This document shows positions 1 through 8,450 of a DNA stretch of 58,729 nt, piece by piece. The position numbers and the translations under genes are program-made. The notes under the pieces were generated by a model. The model had not been told where the DNA came from. It ran no database searches and saw nothing but the letters and a program-made list of their open reading frames with translations. The stretch's first letter is position 1; every line of letters begins with the position of its first letter. Source of the stretch: an uncultured Duncaniella sp. (GTDB lineage: Bacteria > Bacteroidota > Bacteroidia > Bacteroidales > Muribaculaceae); the NCBI RefSeq assembly GCF_910577345.1, contig NZ_CAJTMT010000018.1, positions 5,103 to 63,831 on the forward strand, given 5' to 3'.

Positions 1-346
1 GTTGACTGAAAAAATCTATGTTCCTTCTGAACTTATGTCCTTATGTGCCCTTCTCAGACTGAATTCGGGCAGTATATTATCCTCCCTTCCGGGAAGGAAA
101 CTTAGTGGCGGATTTTTCCCTACCCCGCCTGCCACGCGTCAGATGGAAGGGCACATAAGGACATAAGGTCAGAAGGAACATAAGTTTTTTCAACTATCCG
201 GACGTTTTATTAACTATAAAAGAGTTTGTTAACTATCCGGTTGACTGAAAAAATCTATGTTCCTTCTGAACTTATGTCCTTATGTGCCCTTCTCAGGCTG
301 AATTCGGGAAGTTCCGGGAAGGGAACTTAGTGGCGGATTTTTCCGG
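1..346. repeat. Duplicated intergenic inverted-repeat element (family 1, locus A)
   Basis: Bases 1-68 recur at 240-307 with a single difference. The following stretch containing CTTAGTGGCGGATTTTTCC (about 102-119) recurs at about 327-345. The second copy of that stretch is the 3' end of the Nudix gene, including its stop codon, so the first copy is a duplicated gene end. An inverted copy of the same arm lies at 146-193. The arm carries the words CTTATGTCCTTATGTGCCC and, inverted, GGGCACATAAGGACATAAG. It is the leftmost of seven loci of this family in the window. No gene is visible in 1-326. Confidence 0.85.
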
Positions 347-899
347 TGAGGGCGAAGTATTTCCAGAGGGGAGCAGCCATGAGAGCCTGCTTCATGCGGT
401 CGTTGATGAGGAGATCCCACACCTCATCTTCCGAAAGAATCTCAACCTTTATATCCTCGGTCTCATCGAGATGCTGCTCAGTCATGGGAACCACTCCACG
501 AGCAATGTAGCTGTAGCTGAGATTGTTCTGACTGCTTGGATTTGCCGAAAGGACCATATTCAGCTCCCATTCCCCACCTCCGAAGCCGGTCTCTTCAAGA
601 AGTTCGCGTTTGGCGGCTTCAAGCGGCTCCTCACCCTCTTCGGCCACACCTGCGCAAAGCTCCGTGCCGACAATTCCAAGACCGTGGCGATACTGCTTCA
701 CCATCACGAACTTACCTTCCGGCGTCAGGGCTATGACATTGATCCATGTCGGATATTCAAGCACATAGTATTCATTATGGATTGTGCCGTTGGGCAGACG
801 GACCACGTCCTTGCGGGCGGTCAGCCACGGACGGCGGTAGAGATACTCACTGCTGAGTGTCTCCCATTTCATCTTGTCGTCTTCGTTTTCAGAACTCAT
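327..899 (-). CDS. Nudix hydrolase, ADP-ribose pyrophosphatase-like
   Basis: 190-residue cytoplasmic enzyme of the Nudix superfamily. A canonical Nudix box (G-x5-E-x7-REUxEExGU) spans about residues 84-106, with the core RELLEETGF binding the catalytic divalent cation. The N-terminal strand region (YRRPWLTARKDVVRLPNG) and the VKQYRHG segment resemble ADP-sugar pyrophosphatases, so hydrolysis of ADP-ribose or a related nucleotide sugar is likely; the exact substrate is not readable. It lies 21 bp downstream of recQ on the same strand and is probably the last gene of a sugar transferase-recQ-nudix transcript. Its final codons are duplicated about 225 bp further downstream (see the repeat at 1-346). 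Confidence 0.9.
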   Translation of the reverse strand: MSSENEDDKMKWETLSSEYLYRRPWLTARKDVVRLPNGTIHNEYYVLEYPTWINVIALTPEGKFVMVKQYRHGLGIVGTELCAGVAEEGEEPLEAAKRELLEETGFGGGEWELNMVLSANPSSQNNLSYSYIARGVVPMTEQHLDETEDIKVEILSEDEVWDLLINDRMKQALMAAPLWKYFALTGKIRH

Positions 900-920
900 A
901 GTCTTTATGATTTTTCGCTG

Positions 921-3065
921 TCATTTTTTCTCTTTCTGTCTAAGGAGGAAATCGCTGATTGCGAGAGCCACGTTGGGGAGGCCGTCGGGCATCTCTTTTT
1001 CAAGTATATCCCACATCTTGTCCGGATTCTCGCGGGCGAGGGTCATGACTCGCGTGTATTGCTCTCTGGTTATAACAGTCGAGAAGTCGGTCAGTTTGTC
1101 CTGCCTTATCAGTGAGACTATGTGGGTGTAGACCGTGCGGGGCTTGATGCCCTTGGTCTCGGCGATACCGGCAACATCGTAGCCGGCATTGAGAAGCAGG
1201 AGGGTCTCGTCGTGTGACAAGCCTGTGCCAAGCGACTCGGCTATTCCCTTGAACTTGCGGATGGCCGTGACAAACGGTTTCCAGTACTTGACTGTCTTCT
1301 TCTCGCCGACACCTTCCACCTTCGAGAATGCATCCATATCGGTCGGCTCGACGCGCACCATCTCAAGCAGCGTCTTGTCGGAGAATATGATGTAGGGTGG
1401 CACCTGTTCCTTTCTTGCCAGCTTCACGCGCACCTCCTTCAGTTCGGCAAGCAGGCGCTCCGCCGGTTTGAGCTCCGGCTCCTGTATGTACTCTTTCTTA
1501 CGCGACCCGGGCTTGCGGCGCTCGAACTCCTTGAATTTAGCAAGAGTGACAGGAGTGCGGTCACGGAGGACTGACGCACCGTATTCGGTCACCTTTAGAT
1601 GGTTGCTTTCATTATAGGCGATGTCGATCAATCCCAACTGAATCAACTGCGAGAGGTAGGAGTTCCATTCATGGTAACTGAGGTCGCGTCCGGCGCCGTA
1701 GGTCTTTATGAGATGATAACCGCGCTCGATGAGATCATGTTTGGCAGCTCCACGGAGAATGTCGATGAGCATCGAGAATCCCACCGCACCGTTGACCCTG
1801 ATGATGGCACTCATGGCCTTAAGGGCAATCACGGTTCCGTCCATACGTTCGGGGGGATTCAGACACACGTCGCAGTTGCCGCAGTCATGGTCCATCGTCT
1901 CGTTGAAATAGCTCAACAGGATTCGGCGGCGGCAGAGCGACGACTCCGCATATTCCTGCATACGCTTGAGCTTTTCATTGTTGATGGCCTGCTGTCCGCT
2001 CTCGTCAACGAAGCTCTGGAGAGTTATGATGTCGGAATAGGAGTAAAACATGATTGCTTCCGCCTTCACCCCGTCGCGGCCCGCGCGCCCGATTTCCTGA
2101 TAGTAGCTTTCGATATTGCGGGGCATGTTGTTGTGGACCACCCAGCGGATATTGCTCTTGTCGATACCCATTCCGAAAGCGACCGTAGCGCAGACCACCT
2201 GCACGTCGCCGTTAATGAAACGGTCCTGCGCGAGATTGCGCTCGGTGATTGAAAGCCCGGCGTGATAGACAACGGATTTGTAGCCAAGCGCAAGCAAATC
2301 ATTGTTCATCGACTCGGCAGCCTTGCGGCTGAGGCAGTAGACAATGCCCGAATCGTGGCGGTAGCGCTCGATGAGGGTGGAGATATAGCGCAGCCGCTGA
2401 CTCTTGCCGGGATTATTCATCACCCTCAGTGATATGTTGGGGCGGTCGAAAGAACCGATGAAAAGAGCAGGGTCACGCAGACAGAGCTGTTTGGCGATGT
2501 CGTCGCGCGTCAGGCGGTCGGCAGTGGCGGTCAGTGCCATTATAGGCACCTTCGGAAACACCTCTTTCAAGCGCGAGAGCTGAGTGTAGGTCGGGCGGAA
2601 GTCATGGCCCCACTGCGAGATGCAATGTGCCTCGTCGATAGCGATAAGGCTGACAGGTAGATCGCGCGACCAGCGGTCGATCTCCATCAGCAGACGTTCG
2701 GGTGAGATATAGAGAATCTTCACCCGTCCGGTGAAGAGCTGTTCGAGGATGCTATGGTTCTCTGCCTCGGTCTGCATCGAATTGACTGCAGCAGCCGGAA
2801 TACCGTTGGCCGTCAGAGCCGTCACCTGGTCCTTCATGAGAGCGATGAGCGGCGAGACGACTATCGTCACGCCACCGTCGGCAAGGAGGGCCGGAATCTG
2901 ATAGCATATCGACTTACCTCCACCTGTGGGCATGAGCACGACACTGTCGCGCCCCTCGGCTGCCGACGTGATGATGTCGAGCTGCAGGGGGCGGAACTGA
3001 CTGTAACCGTAAAAGCGTCGGAGCAGCGCTATTGCCCGCTCCCGTATATCAAGTGTATCAGACAT
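921..3065 (-). CDS. recQ: ATP-dependent DNA helicase RecQ
   Basis: 714-residue superfamily 2 3'-5' DNA helicase used in recombination and fork repair. Visible parts in order: motif 0/I with Walker A MPTGGGKS (residues 45-52); DEAH box (144-147) followed by the aromatic-rich loop CISQWGHDFRP; helicase motif VI region QEIGRAGRDG; a zinc-binding RQC segment with clustered cysteines (SLCRRR, then DCGNCDVC); an HRDC-type domain (about 545-600); and a C-terminal helix-turn-helix-like extension (about 610-714). Length suits the long Bacteroidetes RecQ form. It starts 12 bp after the sugar transferase stop, which implies co-transcription. Confidence 0.97.
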   Translation of the reverse strand: MSDTLDIRERAIALLRRFYGYSQFRPLQLDIITSAAEGRDSVVLMPTGGGKSICYQIPALLADGGVTIVVSPLIALMKDQVTALTANGIPAAAVNSMQTEAENHSILEQLFTGRVKILYISPERLLMEIDRWSRDLPVSLIAIDEAHCISQWGHDFRPTYTQLSRLKEVFPKVPIMALTATADRLTRDDIAKQLCLRDPALFIGSFDRPNISLRVMNNPGKSQRLRYISTLIERYRHDSGIVYCLSRKAAESMNNDLLALGYKSVVYHAGLSITERNLAQDRFINGDVQVVCATVAFGMGIDKSNIRWVVHNNMPRNIESYYQEIGRAGRDGVKAEAIMFYSYSDIITLQSFVDESGQQAINNEKLKRMQEYAESSLCRRRILLSYFNETMDHDCGNCDVCLNPPERMDGTVIALKAMSAIIRVNGAVGFSMLIDILRGAAKHDLIERGYHLIKTYGAGRDLSYHEWNSYLSQLIQLGLIDIAYNESNHLKVTEYGASVLRDRTPVTLAKFKEFERRKPGSRKKEYIQEPELKPAERLLAELKEVRVKLARKEQVPPYIIFSDKTLLEMVRVEPTDMDAFSKVEGVGEKKTVKYWKPFVTAIRKFKGIAESLGTGLSHDETLLLLNAGYDVAGIAETKGIKPRTVYTHIVSLIRQDKLTDFSTVITREQYTRVMTLARENPDKMWDILEKEMPDGLPNVALAISDFLLRQKEKK

Positions 3066-3077
3066 TTTTTCGATGAA

Positions 3078-4463
3078 TCAGAAAGCCTGTTCCTCTCCGC
3101 CGAAAGCGTTCATGACGGTGCGCACGATAATCTTGAGGTCAAGCAGGAAGGACCAGTGCTCGATATACCATATATCATGCTCCACTCGCCGCTCCATCTG
3201 CCACAGTTCCTCGGTCTGACCGCGGTAGCCGCGCACTTGCGCCCACCCCGTGATGCCGGGCTTGATGAGATGGCGCACCATGTACTGGCTGATAAGACGG
3301 CGGTAGTCCTCAGTGTGTTTGAGCATGTGGGGACGCGGACCGACAATCGACATGTCGCCCTTGAACACATTGATGAACTGCGGAAGCTCGTCGAGGCTTG
3401 TGCGGCGCATGAAATCGCCGAGTTTTGTCTTGCGCGGGTCGTTTTTAGTGGCCTGGAGAGTGTCGGCCTGGGCGTTGACCCTCATTGTGCGGAACTTCCA
3501 GCAGAGGAAATCACGGCCCATATAGCCTGTGCGGGTCTGCTTGAAGAACACCGGTCCGGGCGAGCTGAGCTTTATGGCTATGGCAAGCGGAATGAAGATA
3601 ATCGGCGAGAAGAGGAGGAAAGTGCCTGAGAAGGCTATGTCGAACGAACGTTTGAGCACACGGTTGGCCGTATGTTCAAGCGGATTGGTACGCACTTCGA
3701 GCACCGGCATCTGCCCGACGGAATCGAGGCGGAACTTGCGGGTTAGATAGGGCGATATCTGCGGGACATAGTGAAACTTTATCATCTGCTTCTCGCAGAC
3801 ACCGAGGATTAGCTGGACAGCCTCACGGTGTTCGCCGGAGAGGGCATAGAAAATCTCGTCGGTATGGTTTTCCTTGACAAACTCCTCCAGTTCGGAAAGG
3901 TCGCCTACATACTTGTCGCGATGTTCAAAACCGGGAGGACAGTAGATGTCGAAAAATCCCTGGCAGCGGTAGCCGAAACCGGGGTCCGACTGCATCTCGG
4001 CATAGAGGCGCTCGGCGGTGGAATTGCAACCGACAATGACTATGCAGGAATAGCTGCGTCCGCCACGACGGTAGGACTTCAGCAGATAGTGCGACCCGAC
4101 CCACCATAGAATCAGCATCAAGGCAGTCGCAGAATAGAATTCGGCGAATATCTTCCACGGAATCGCATCAAGTTTCAGGAAATAAAGCAGGAAGATGAAT
4201 GCAAGCGCGTGAAGACACACTGCCTGGAGCGCCGAGAAGGTTATTCGTTCCATGAGCATCGCCCTCACCTTATGGATTCGCCCCACATAGCGCGCCACAG
4301 GGATATAGGCGGCATTGAGCAGGACCCAGATGAGACGGGTGTGGATTTCGGGCACAGCGGGGTTGAGGACCGTCACGACAAAGAAGACTCCGTTGAGGAT
4401 TAGGAAGTCAACCAAAGTGAGAGCCCGATGAAAATACCGTCCGTGTCTGTTCGTTTTGCCCAT
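3078..4463 (-). CDS. Undecaprenyl-phosphate sugar phosphotransferase (WcaJ/PglC superfamily)
   Basis: 461-residue membrane enzyme that transfers a sugar-1-phosphate from a nucleotide sugar to undecaprenyl phosphate, the first step of capsule, exopolysaccharide or O-unit synthesis. It has about four N-terminal membrane segments (residues 15-110) and a central Rossmann-like region (about 130-230, VIVGCNSTAERLYAE). The C-terminal polyprenyl-phosphate hexose-1-phosphate transferase domain starts KRSFDIAFSG and carries SLDELPQFINVFKGDMS, IVGPRP and KPGITGWAQVRGYRG. No other polysaccharide genes are adjacent, so this may be a housekeeping or orphan initiating transferase. It heads the transcript into recQ. 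The sugar (glucose, galactose or other) cannot be told. Confidence 0.93.
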   Translation of the reverse strand: MGKTNRHGRYFHRALTLVDFLILNGVFFVVTVLNPAVPEIHTRLIWVLLNAAYIPVARYVGRIHKVRAMLMERITFSALQAVCLHALAFIFLLYFLKLDAIPWKIFAEFYSATALMLILWWVGSHYLLKSYRRGGRSYSCIVIVGCNSTAERLYAEMQSDPGFGYRCQGFFDIYCPPGFEHRDKYVGDLSELEEFVKENHTDEIFYALSGEHREAVQLILGVCEKQMIKFHYVPQISPYLTRKFRLDSVGQMPVLEVRTNPLEHTANRVLKRSFDIAFSGTFLLFSPIIFIPLAIAIKLSSPGPVFFKQTRTGYMGRDFLCWKFRTMRVNAQADTLQATKNDPRKTKLGDFMRRTSLDELPQFINVFKGDMSIVGPRPHMLKHTEDYRRLISQYMVRHLIKPGITGWAQVRGYRGQTEELWQMERRVEHDIWYIEHWSFLLDLKIIVRTVMNAFGGEEQAF

Positions 4464-4605
4464 CGTCGCTTACAATATTCAGCACAGCCGCAATCGCAGA
4501 CCATACCTATTTATATAATCGGTTTCAATCCTTAAATATTGTAAACATAGCTGATAAAATCTCAAACGGGGAGCTTTTCTCCATATACATTTCAAAAACA
4601 TCGAA

Positions 4606-4728
4606 AGGTATACAAAAGCACAAAAGTGCGGAAACGACAAAAGTTTTAAGTTGATTTCACTCAAGCAGGCCATTTACTGACTGCTTTAAACTTTTGTCAC
4701 TTCTGCACTTTTGTGCTTTTGTATACCT
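4606..4728. repeat. Family 1 intergenic inverted repeat, locus B
   Basis: Two arms of 44 bases (4606-4649 and 4685-4728) are inverted and nearly complementary. They share GGTATACAAAAGCACAAAAG and its complement and are separated by about 35 bases. The element lies just after the DUF349 stop codon in the transcribed direction, where a terminator is expected. Its words (GCACAAAAG) are a variant of the GCACATAAGGACAAAAG words at other loci. The rest of 4464-4766 is AT-rich with no gene; a 64-codon open frame across it is an accident of the repeat. Confidence 0.85.
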
Positions 4729-4766
4729 AAATTGAATCAACGGTGATTTGACACCGTTTTTTCTTA

Positions 4767-6701
4767 TTAGAGTTTACTGTCGATGACGGCGATTTTCTTT
4801 TCGAGGTCAGCGATGTCGTCTTTGAGGCGCTGAACGCGGCGCTCCATGTCGCGGAGCATCGAATCGGCATTCTTGGACTTGGCGCTGAGGAAGCCCATGT
4901 TGTTCTCGTAGGTCTGGAGTTCGCCGCGACGCTGCTCGTAGGCGCGCATAAGTCGCTCACGCTCGCGGTAGAGACGATTTTCGTCGTTGCCGATTTCCTT
5001 GATGGTGTTCTCAAAGGAAGCCATGCGCGAGCCGCGCTGCGAGATGTCGAGTTTCTGGTAAAGCTCGTTGACCACTCCGCGGTATGCCTCATAGACATTG
5101 TCCTTCTCGCTGAAGGGCACATGACCTACGCTCTGCCATTCGGCCTGAAGGTCTTTGACCTTCTTGATGGCTTCCTCGCGGTCCATGGCGGTAACGTCAA
5201 TGGCTTTGAGCTTGTCGATAATCTCGTTTTTCTGTTCGAGGTTGGCACGCTCGGTGCGGCGGGTGCCTGAATTGTTCTTTTTCTTCTGCTCGAAGAAATA
5301 GTCGCAAGCGGCGAGGAAACGGTGCCAAACCTGGTCGGAATGTTTCTTGGCCACAGCACCGATTGTCTTCCACTCCTTCTGCAATGCTGCGAGTTCATCG
5401 GCAGTCTTGCGCCATTCGGTGCTGTCTTTGAGGGCCTCTGCACGTTCGCAAAGGGCTATTTTCTTTTCGAGGTTGCGCGAAAGAGTGTCCTTCATTCCAC
5501 GGAAGAATTCAGCCTTGGCGGCAAAGAATTTGTCGCAGGTCTCGCGGAAACGGGCGAAAAGTGCGTTGTTTGACTTGCGCGATGCATAGCCGACCTTCTT
5601 CCAGTCCTCCTGAGCGGCGATGATGAGCTTAGTCATCTCATCCCATGCTGCGTAGGTCGACAGCTTGTCGAATTCATAAGCCTCGATGCGTTCGCAAAGA
5701 GCCTCCTTGGCAGCCTCGTTCTCACGTTCGCGGGCCTTGCGCTCCTCGAAGAATGTCTGATAACGCTTGTTGATGTCGGCTGAGATGTCCTTGAAACGCC
5801 CCCAGATTTCCTCGCGTACCTCTTTGGGGACAGGACCGATCGAACGCCACTGCTCGTGGAGTTCCTGCAGACGGCGGAAGGCTGCGATGACATCCTCTTC
5901 CTCGCGAAGCTTCTCGGCCTCAGCGACGAGGAGTTCCTTTTCCGAAAGGTTCTTCTTGAAATCGTAGTCGCGCAGTTCCTTATTGATTTTAAGCTGGTCA
6001 TAAAATTTCTCAACGGCATCCTGATAGCTCTTCCAGAGGTCGGCAGCCACGGGAGCAGGCACTTCGCCGATTTCCTTAAAATCGTTCTGGAGGTCGCGCA
6101 CCTGCTGGAAGAAGCGGTTTGCATTGTCGACATCACCGCTCATTTCGATAATCTTCGCGATGATTTCCTGCTTGCGCTCATAGTTCTTCTGCTGTTCGGC
6201 CTCGATTGCAGCGCGCTGCTCGGCCTTCTTCTCCTTGACGGTCGAAAGGAGGGCCTTGAAGGCTTCCTCTGTCTCGTCGGCCTTCGGCTCGAATGCTTCA
6301 GGCTGATTGCCTGCCTCGACGAATGTCTCACGCTCGGCGCGCTGCTCTTCGTTGCGGATGGCGTAGAACTGTTGTTTCAGACGCGACACTTCCTCATTTG
6401 TGATTTCTGCCGGCTCTTTCTCCGAAAGAACTTTCAACGCAGCCAGAATCTCCTCCTTGCTTGCCTGTGGCTTTGCGGCTGCCGGTTCTTCAGCAACCTC
6501 AGCCTGAGCCTCGACAGTAATTTCTTCAGGCGTAGCGACAGCGGGTGTCTCAACGTCAACTGCAGCGGAAACAGCCCCCGCTGCCTCCGTTTCGATAGTG
6601 GGATTGGAAATGTTTGTAGAATCAGCAGCCGACTGTGCGGCGCCTTCGTTCAGGGTTTTATCCAATGCGTCGGGTTGCATTGAAGTGTCACGCGGTTCCA
6701 T
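4767..6701 (-). CDS. DUF349 repeat protein
   Basis: 644-residue highly charged protein. The first 90 or so residues are Ala/Glu/Pro-rich and probably disordered. The rest is helical and contains about five DUF349 repeats with the recurring pattern W-K/R-x-(I/V)-G followed by (W/F)xxFxxxCDxFF: NDFKEIGEVP, EQWRSIGPVP, EDWKKVGYAS, KEWKTIGAVA and AEWQSVGHVP. A coiled coil ends the protein (RDMERRVQRLKDDIADLEKK). DUF349 proteins are conserved across Bacteroidetes; their role is not firmly known. It appears to be a single-gene unit, with the sugar transferase downstream across a large inverted repeat. Confidence 0.93.
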   Translation of the reverse strand: MEPRDTSMQPDALDKTLNEGAAQSAADSTNISNPTIETEAAGAVSAAVDVETPAVATPEEITVEAQAEVAEEPAAAKPQASKEEILAALKVLSEKEPAEITNEEVSRLKQQFYAIRNEEQRAERETFVEAGNQPEAFEPKADETEEAFKALLSTVKEKKAEQRAAIEAEQQKNYERKQEIIAKIIEMSGDVDNANRFFQQVRDLQNDFKEIGEVPAPVAADLWKSYQDAVEKFYDQLKINKELRDYDFKKNLSEKELLVAEAEKLREEEDVIAAFRRLQELHEQWRSIGPVPKEVREEIWGRFKDISADINKRYQTFFEERKARERENEAAKEALCERIEAYEFDKLSTYAAWDEMTKLIIAAQEDWKKVGYASRKSNNALFARFRETCDKFFAAKAEFFRGMKDTLSRNLEKKIALCERAEALKDSTEWRKTADELAALQKEWKTIGAVAKKHSDQVWHRFLAACDYFFEQKKKNNSGTRRTERANLEQKNEIIDKLKAIDVTAMDREEAIKKVKDLQAEWQSVGHVPFSEKDNVYEAYRGVVNELYQKLDISQRGSRMASFENTIKEIGNDENRLYRERERLMRAYEQRRGELQTYENNMGFLSAKSKNADSMLRDMERRVQRLKDDIADLEKKIAVIDSKL

Positions 6702-6903
6702 AACAGTTATTTAAGGTGATAAAAAATGCTCGCCGAGCTTTTTTGGAAAAGGCCGCAGCCGTCCCACACAGCGAGAAGGGATAGGTAAATAGAATTTAGT
6801 GTGCTAATTTAGTGATTATTTTCAAAAGACGCGCATTTTTTTATGAAAAATTGCTATATTAACGTTTTTATTCTTAATTTAACATTAAATCTGTCGTTTT
6901 CGT
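6702..6903. other. Intergenic region without a recognisable gene
   Basis: About 200 bases, AT-rich near 6820-6900, between the 3' end of the ATPase gene and the start of the DUF349 gene, both on the minus strand. A small GCTCGCCGAGC dyad lies near 6729. I see no good TAnnTTTG box and no intrinsic terminator. Confidence 0.5.
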
Positions 6904-8178
6904 CTAATTTTTCAAACAGCTCACCGGGACGACATAAATTCCATCCTTCCGGCGATAGGCATACTGCCCGACACCGATGAGAACCATTTTGAAGGACGGA
7001 GCTTTCATCTTGTCGGTGTCAATATTGGATTCAAGCTTGTTGAGGGTCTTGACAGCGCTTTCGATAGCAGTCTCCCCACCAAGTTTTATCTCGACGAGAC
7101 CGTAATGGCCGTTGCGCAGATGAACCACGGCATCACATTCAAGGCCGGAACTATCACGATAATGGTAGACCTCTCCGTTAAGAGGCTGTGAATACACGCG
7201 AAGGTCCCTCACGCAAAGGGTCTCGAAGATGAGCCCGAGTGTTTCAAGATCGCCCTTCAGCTCATCTGGTCCGCAACCGAGTGCGGAAGTGGCAATGGAC
7301 GGGTCGACAAAGTAGCGCGTGTCTGATGTGCGGATGGCACTTTTCGAACGCAGGTTGGGATTCCACGACGGCATGTCCTCCACCACAAATATTTTTTTCA
7401 GCGCATTGTGATATGACGACACGGTGTCGACATCGAGGGTAGCGCTGTCATTTGGCAACATGTCGGCACGGAGTTTGGTCAATGCAGTCTGACTTCCTTG
7501 ACTGCGCGCGTAGGCCCGCATGAACAACTGTGTCCTTGCCACCGAACGTGTCACACCATCTACCCGGGAAATATCGGTTTTTACGACAGCATCAAAATAG
7601 TCGTAGGCTTCTTCAAGAGCATCCTCTCTGTCAAGGCCGACAGCAGACGGCCAACCACCACGGCATATCAGATAGGAAAGCTCGTCCAAGTTCATCTCAC
7701 GGTTTCCGGAAATCATATCCGGAGCTGCAAACAGGCTTTCCAGACTGACCTCTCCGGAGGAATCGCCGGATTCATAGAGGCTCATCGGCCGCATGGTCAA
7801 CCATGCGAACCGTCCTGTCCCGGTATGGTGAATCTTATCGTTGGATGGTGGCACGGCAGAGCCGGTTAGTATGAACTGACCCTTTCGTCCGCGCATATCA
7901 ACCTCTCCCCTCACCGCATCCCACAATTCCGGCGCAAGCTGCCACTCATCAATCAACCGCGGTGTCTCTCCTTCGAGCAAGGCGGATGGATTGACCTCTG
8001 CAAGCGTCATGTTTTGCCTGTATGTCGCAGGATTGGCAAGATAGACGTGGCTGTTGGCAAACTGGGCGGCAGTGGTGGATTTTCCACACCACTTCGCGCC
8101 TTCCACCAATATTGCACCGGCACTTCTCAACTTCCGTTTGAGCAGAGCCTCAATCACTCTGGGTCTATAAGCATCCAT
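6904..8178 (-). CDS. AAA-family ATPase with C-terminal DUF4143 domain
   Basis: 424-residue protein. N-terminal P-loop GAKWCGKS (residues 27-34), in the GAKWCGKT form of this family rather than GPRQVGKT. Walker B-like RLIDEWQ follows at about residue 95, then a sensor region with FILTGSAVPP. The C-terminal DUF4143 part contains GLECDAVVHL followed by YGLVEIKLGG, which resembles a PD-(D/E)xK nuclease core (D, then ExK). Such proteins occur in many copies in Bacteroidales; no function is established, and roles in defence or selfish DNA have been suggested by analogy only. The start lies 7-bp-scale close to a TATATTTG -7 box (8196-8203), and a 10 x 23-bp tandem array lies just upstream of that. 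Confidence 0.92.
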   Translation of the reverse strand: MDAYRPRVIEALLKRKLRSAGAILVEGAKWCGKSTTAAQFANSHVYLANPATYRQNMTLAEVNPSALLEGETPRLIDEWQLAPELWDAVRGEVDMRGRKGQFILTGSAVPPSNDKIHHTGTGRFAWLTMRPMSLYESGDSSGEVSLESLFAAPDMISGNREMNLDELSYLICRGGWPSAVGLDREDALEEAYDYFDAVVKTDISRVDGVTRSVARTQLFMRAYARSQGSQTALTKLRADMLPNDSATLDVDTVSSYHNALKKIFVVEDMPSWNPNLRSKSAIRTSDTRYFVDPSIATSALGCGPDELKGDLETLGLIFETLCVRDLRVYSQPLNGEVYHYRDSSGLECDAVVHLRNGHYGLVEIKLGGETAIESAVKTLNKLESNIDTDKMKAPSFKMVLIGVGQYAYRRKDGIYVVPVSCLKN

Positions 8179-8195
8179 ATCATTGATTTTGAATG

Positions 8196-8203
8196 CAAAT
8201 ATA
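8196..8203 (-). promoter_or_regulatory. -7 promoter box of the DUF4143 ATPase gene
   Basis: TATATTTG on the minus strand fits the Bacteroidetes TAnnTTTG consensus and lies about 18 bp before the ATG. The expected -33 position (about 8223-8227) falls inside the first unit of the 23-bp tandem array and has no TTTG, so array DNA occupies the upstream half of this promoter. Confidence 0.6.
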
Positions 8204-8220
8204 AGGATTTTTTTTGACTA

Positions 8221-8450
8221 TTCGGTGATTTATGGAATTTTCATTCGGTGATTTATGGAATTTTCATTCGGTGATTTGTGGAATTTTCATTCGGTGTTTT
8301 GTGGAATTTCCATTCGGTGGTTTGTGGAATTTTCATTCGGTGATTTGTGGAATTTCTATTCGGTGATTTGTTGAATTTCTATTCGGTGATTTGTTGAATT
8401 TCCATTCGGTGATTTGTTGAATTTTCATTCGGTGTTTTGTGGAATTTCTA
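8221..8450. repeat. Tandem array of ten 23-bp repeats
   Basis: Ten head-to-tail units, each exactly 23 bases, start at 8221, 8244, 8267, 8290, 8313, 8336, 8359, 8382, 8405 and 8428. Consensus on the plus strand is TTCGGTGATTTGTGGAATTT followed by TCA. Units differ at only a few positions: A/T/G after TTCGGTG, GTGG/ATGG/GTTG in the middle, and TCA/TTA-like ends. The array ends exactly on the GH43 stop codon, which is the first triplet of the last unit on the minus strand. At the other end it reaches to within 18 bp of the ATPase -7 box. Confidence 0.98.

Noticed and set aside
4479..4673. 64-codon open frame between the sugar transferase and DUF349 genes
   Set aside because: It is created by the inverted-repeat arm and has no ribosome-binding site or family resemblance.
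8221..8450. Mini open frames on the minus strand of the 23-bp array (such as MKIPQITE with an ATGA stop-start overlap)
   Set aside because: Only some units keep the ATG, two units put a stop after four codons, and 23 is not a multiple of 3 so the frame shifts every unit. Better explained by the repeat itself.
8221..8450. CRISPR array
   Set aside because: Units are directly abutting with no spacers, no dyad symmetry, and no cas genes are present.
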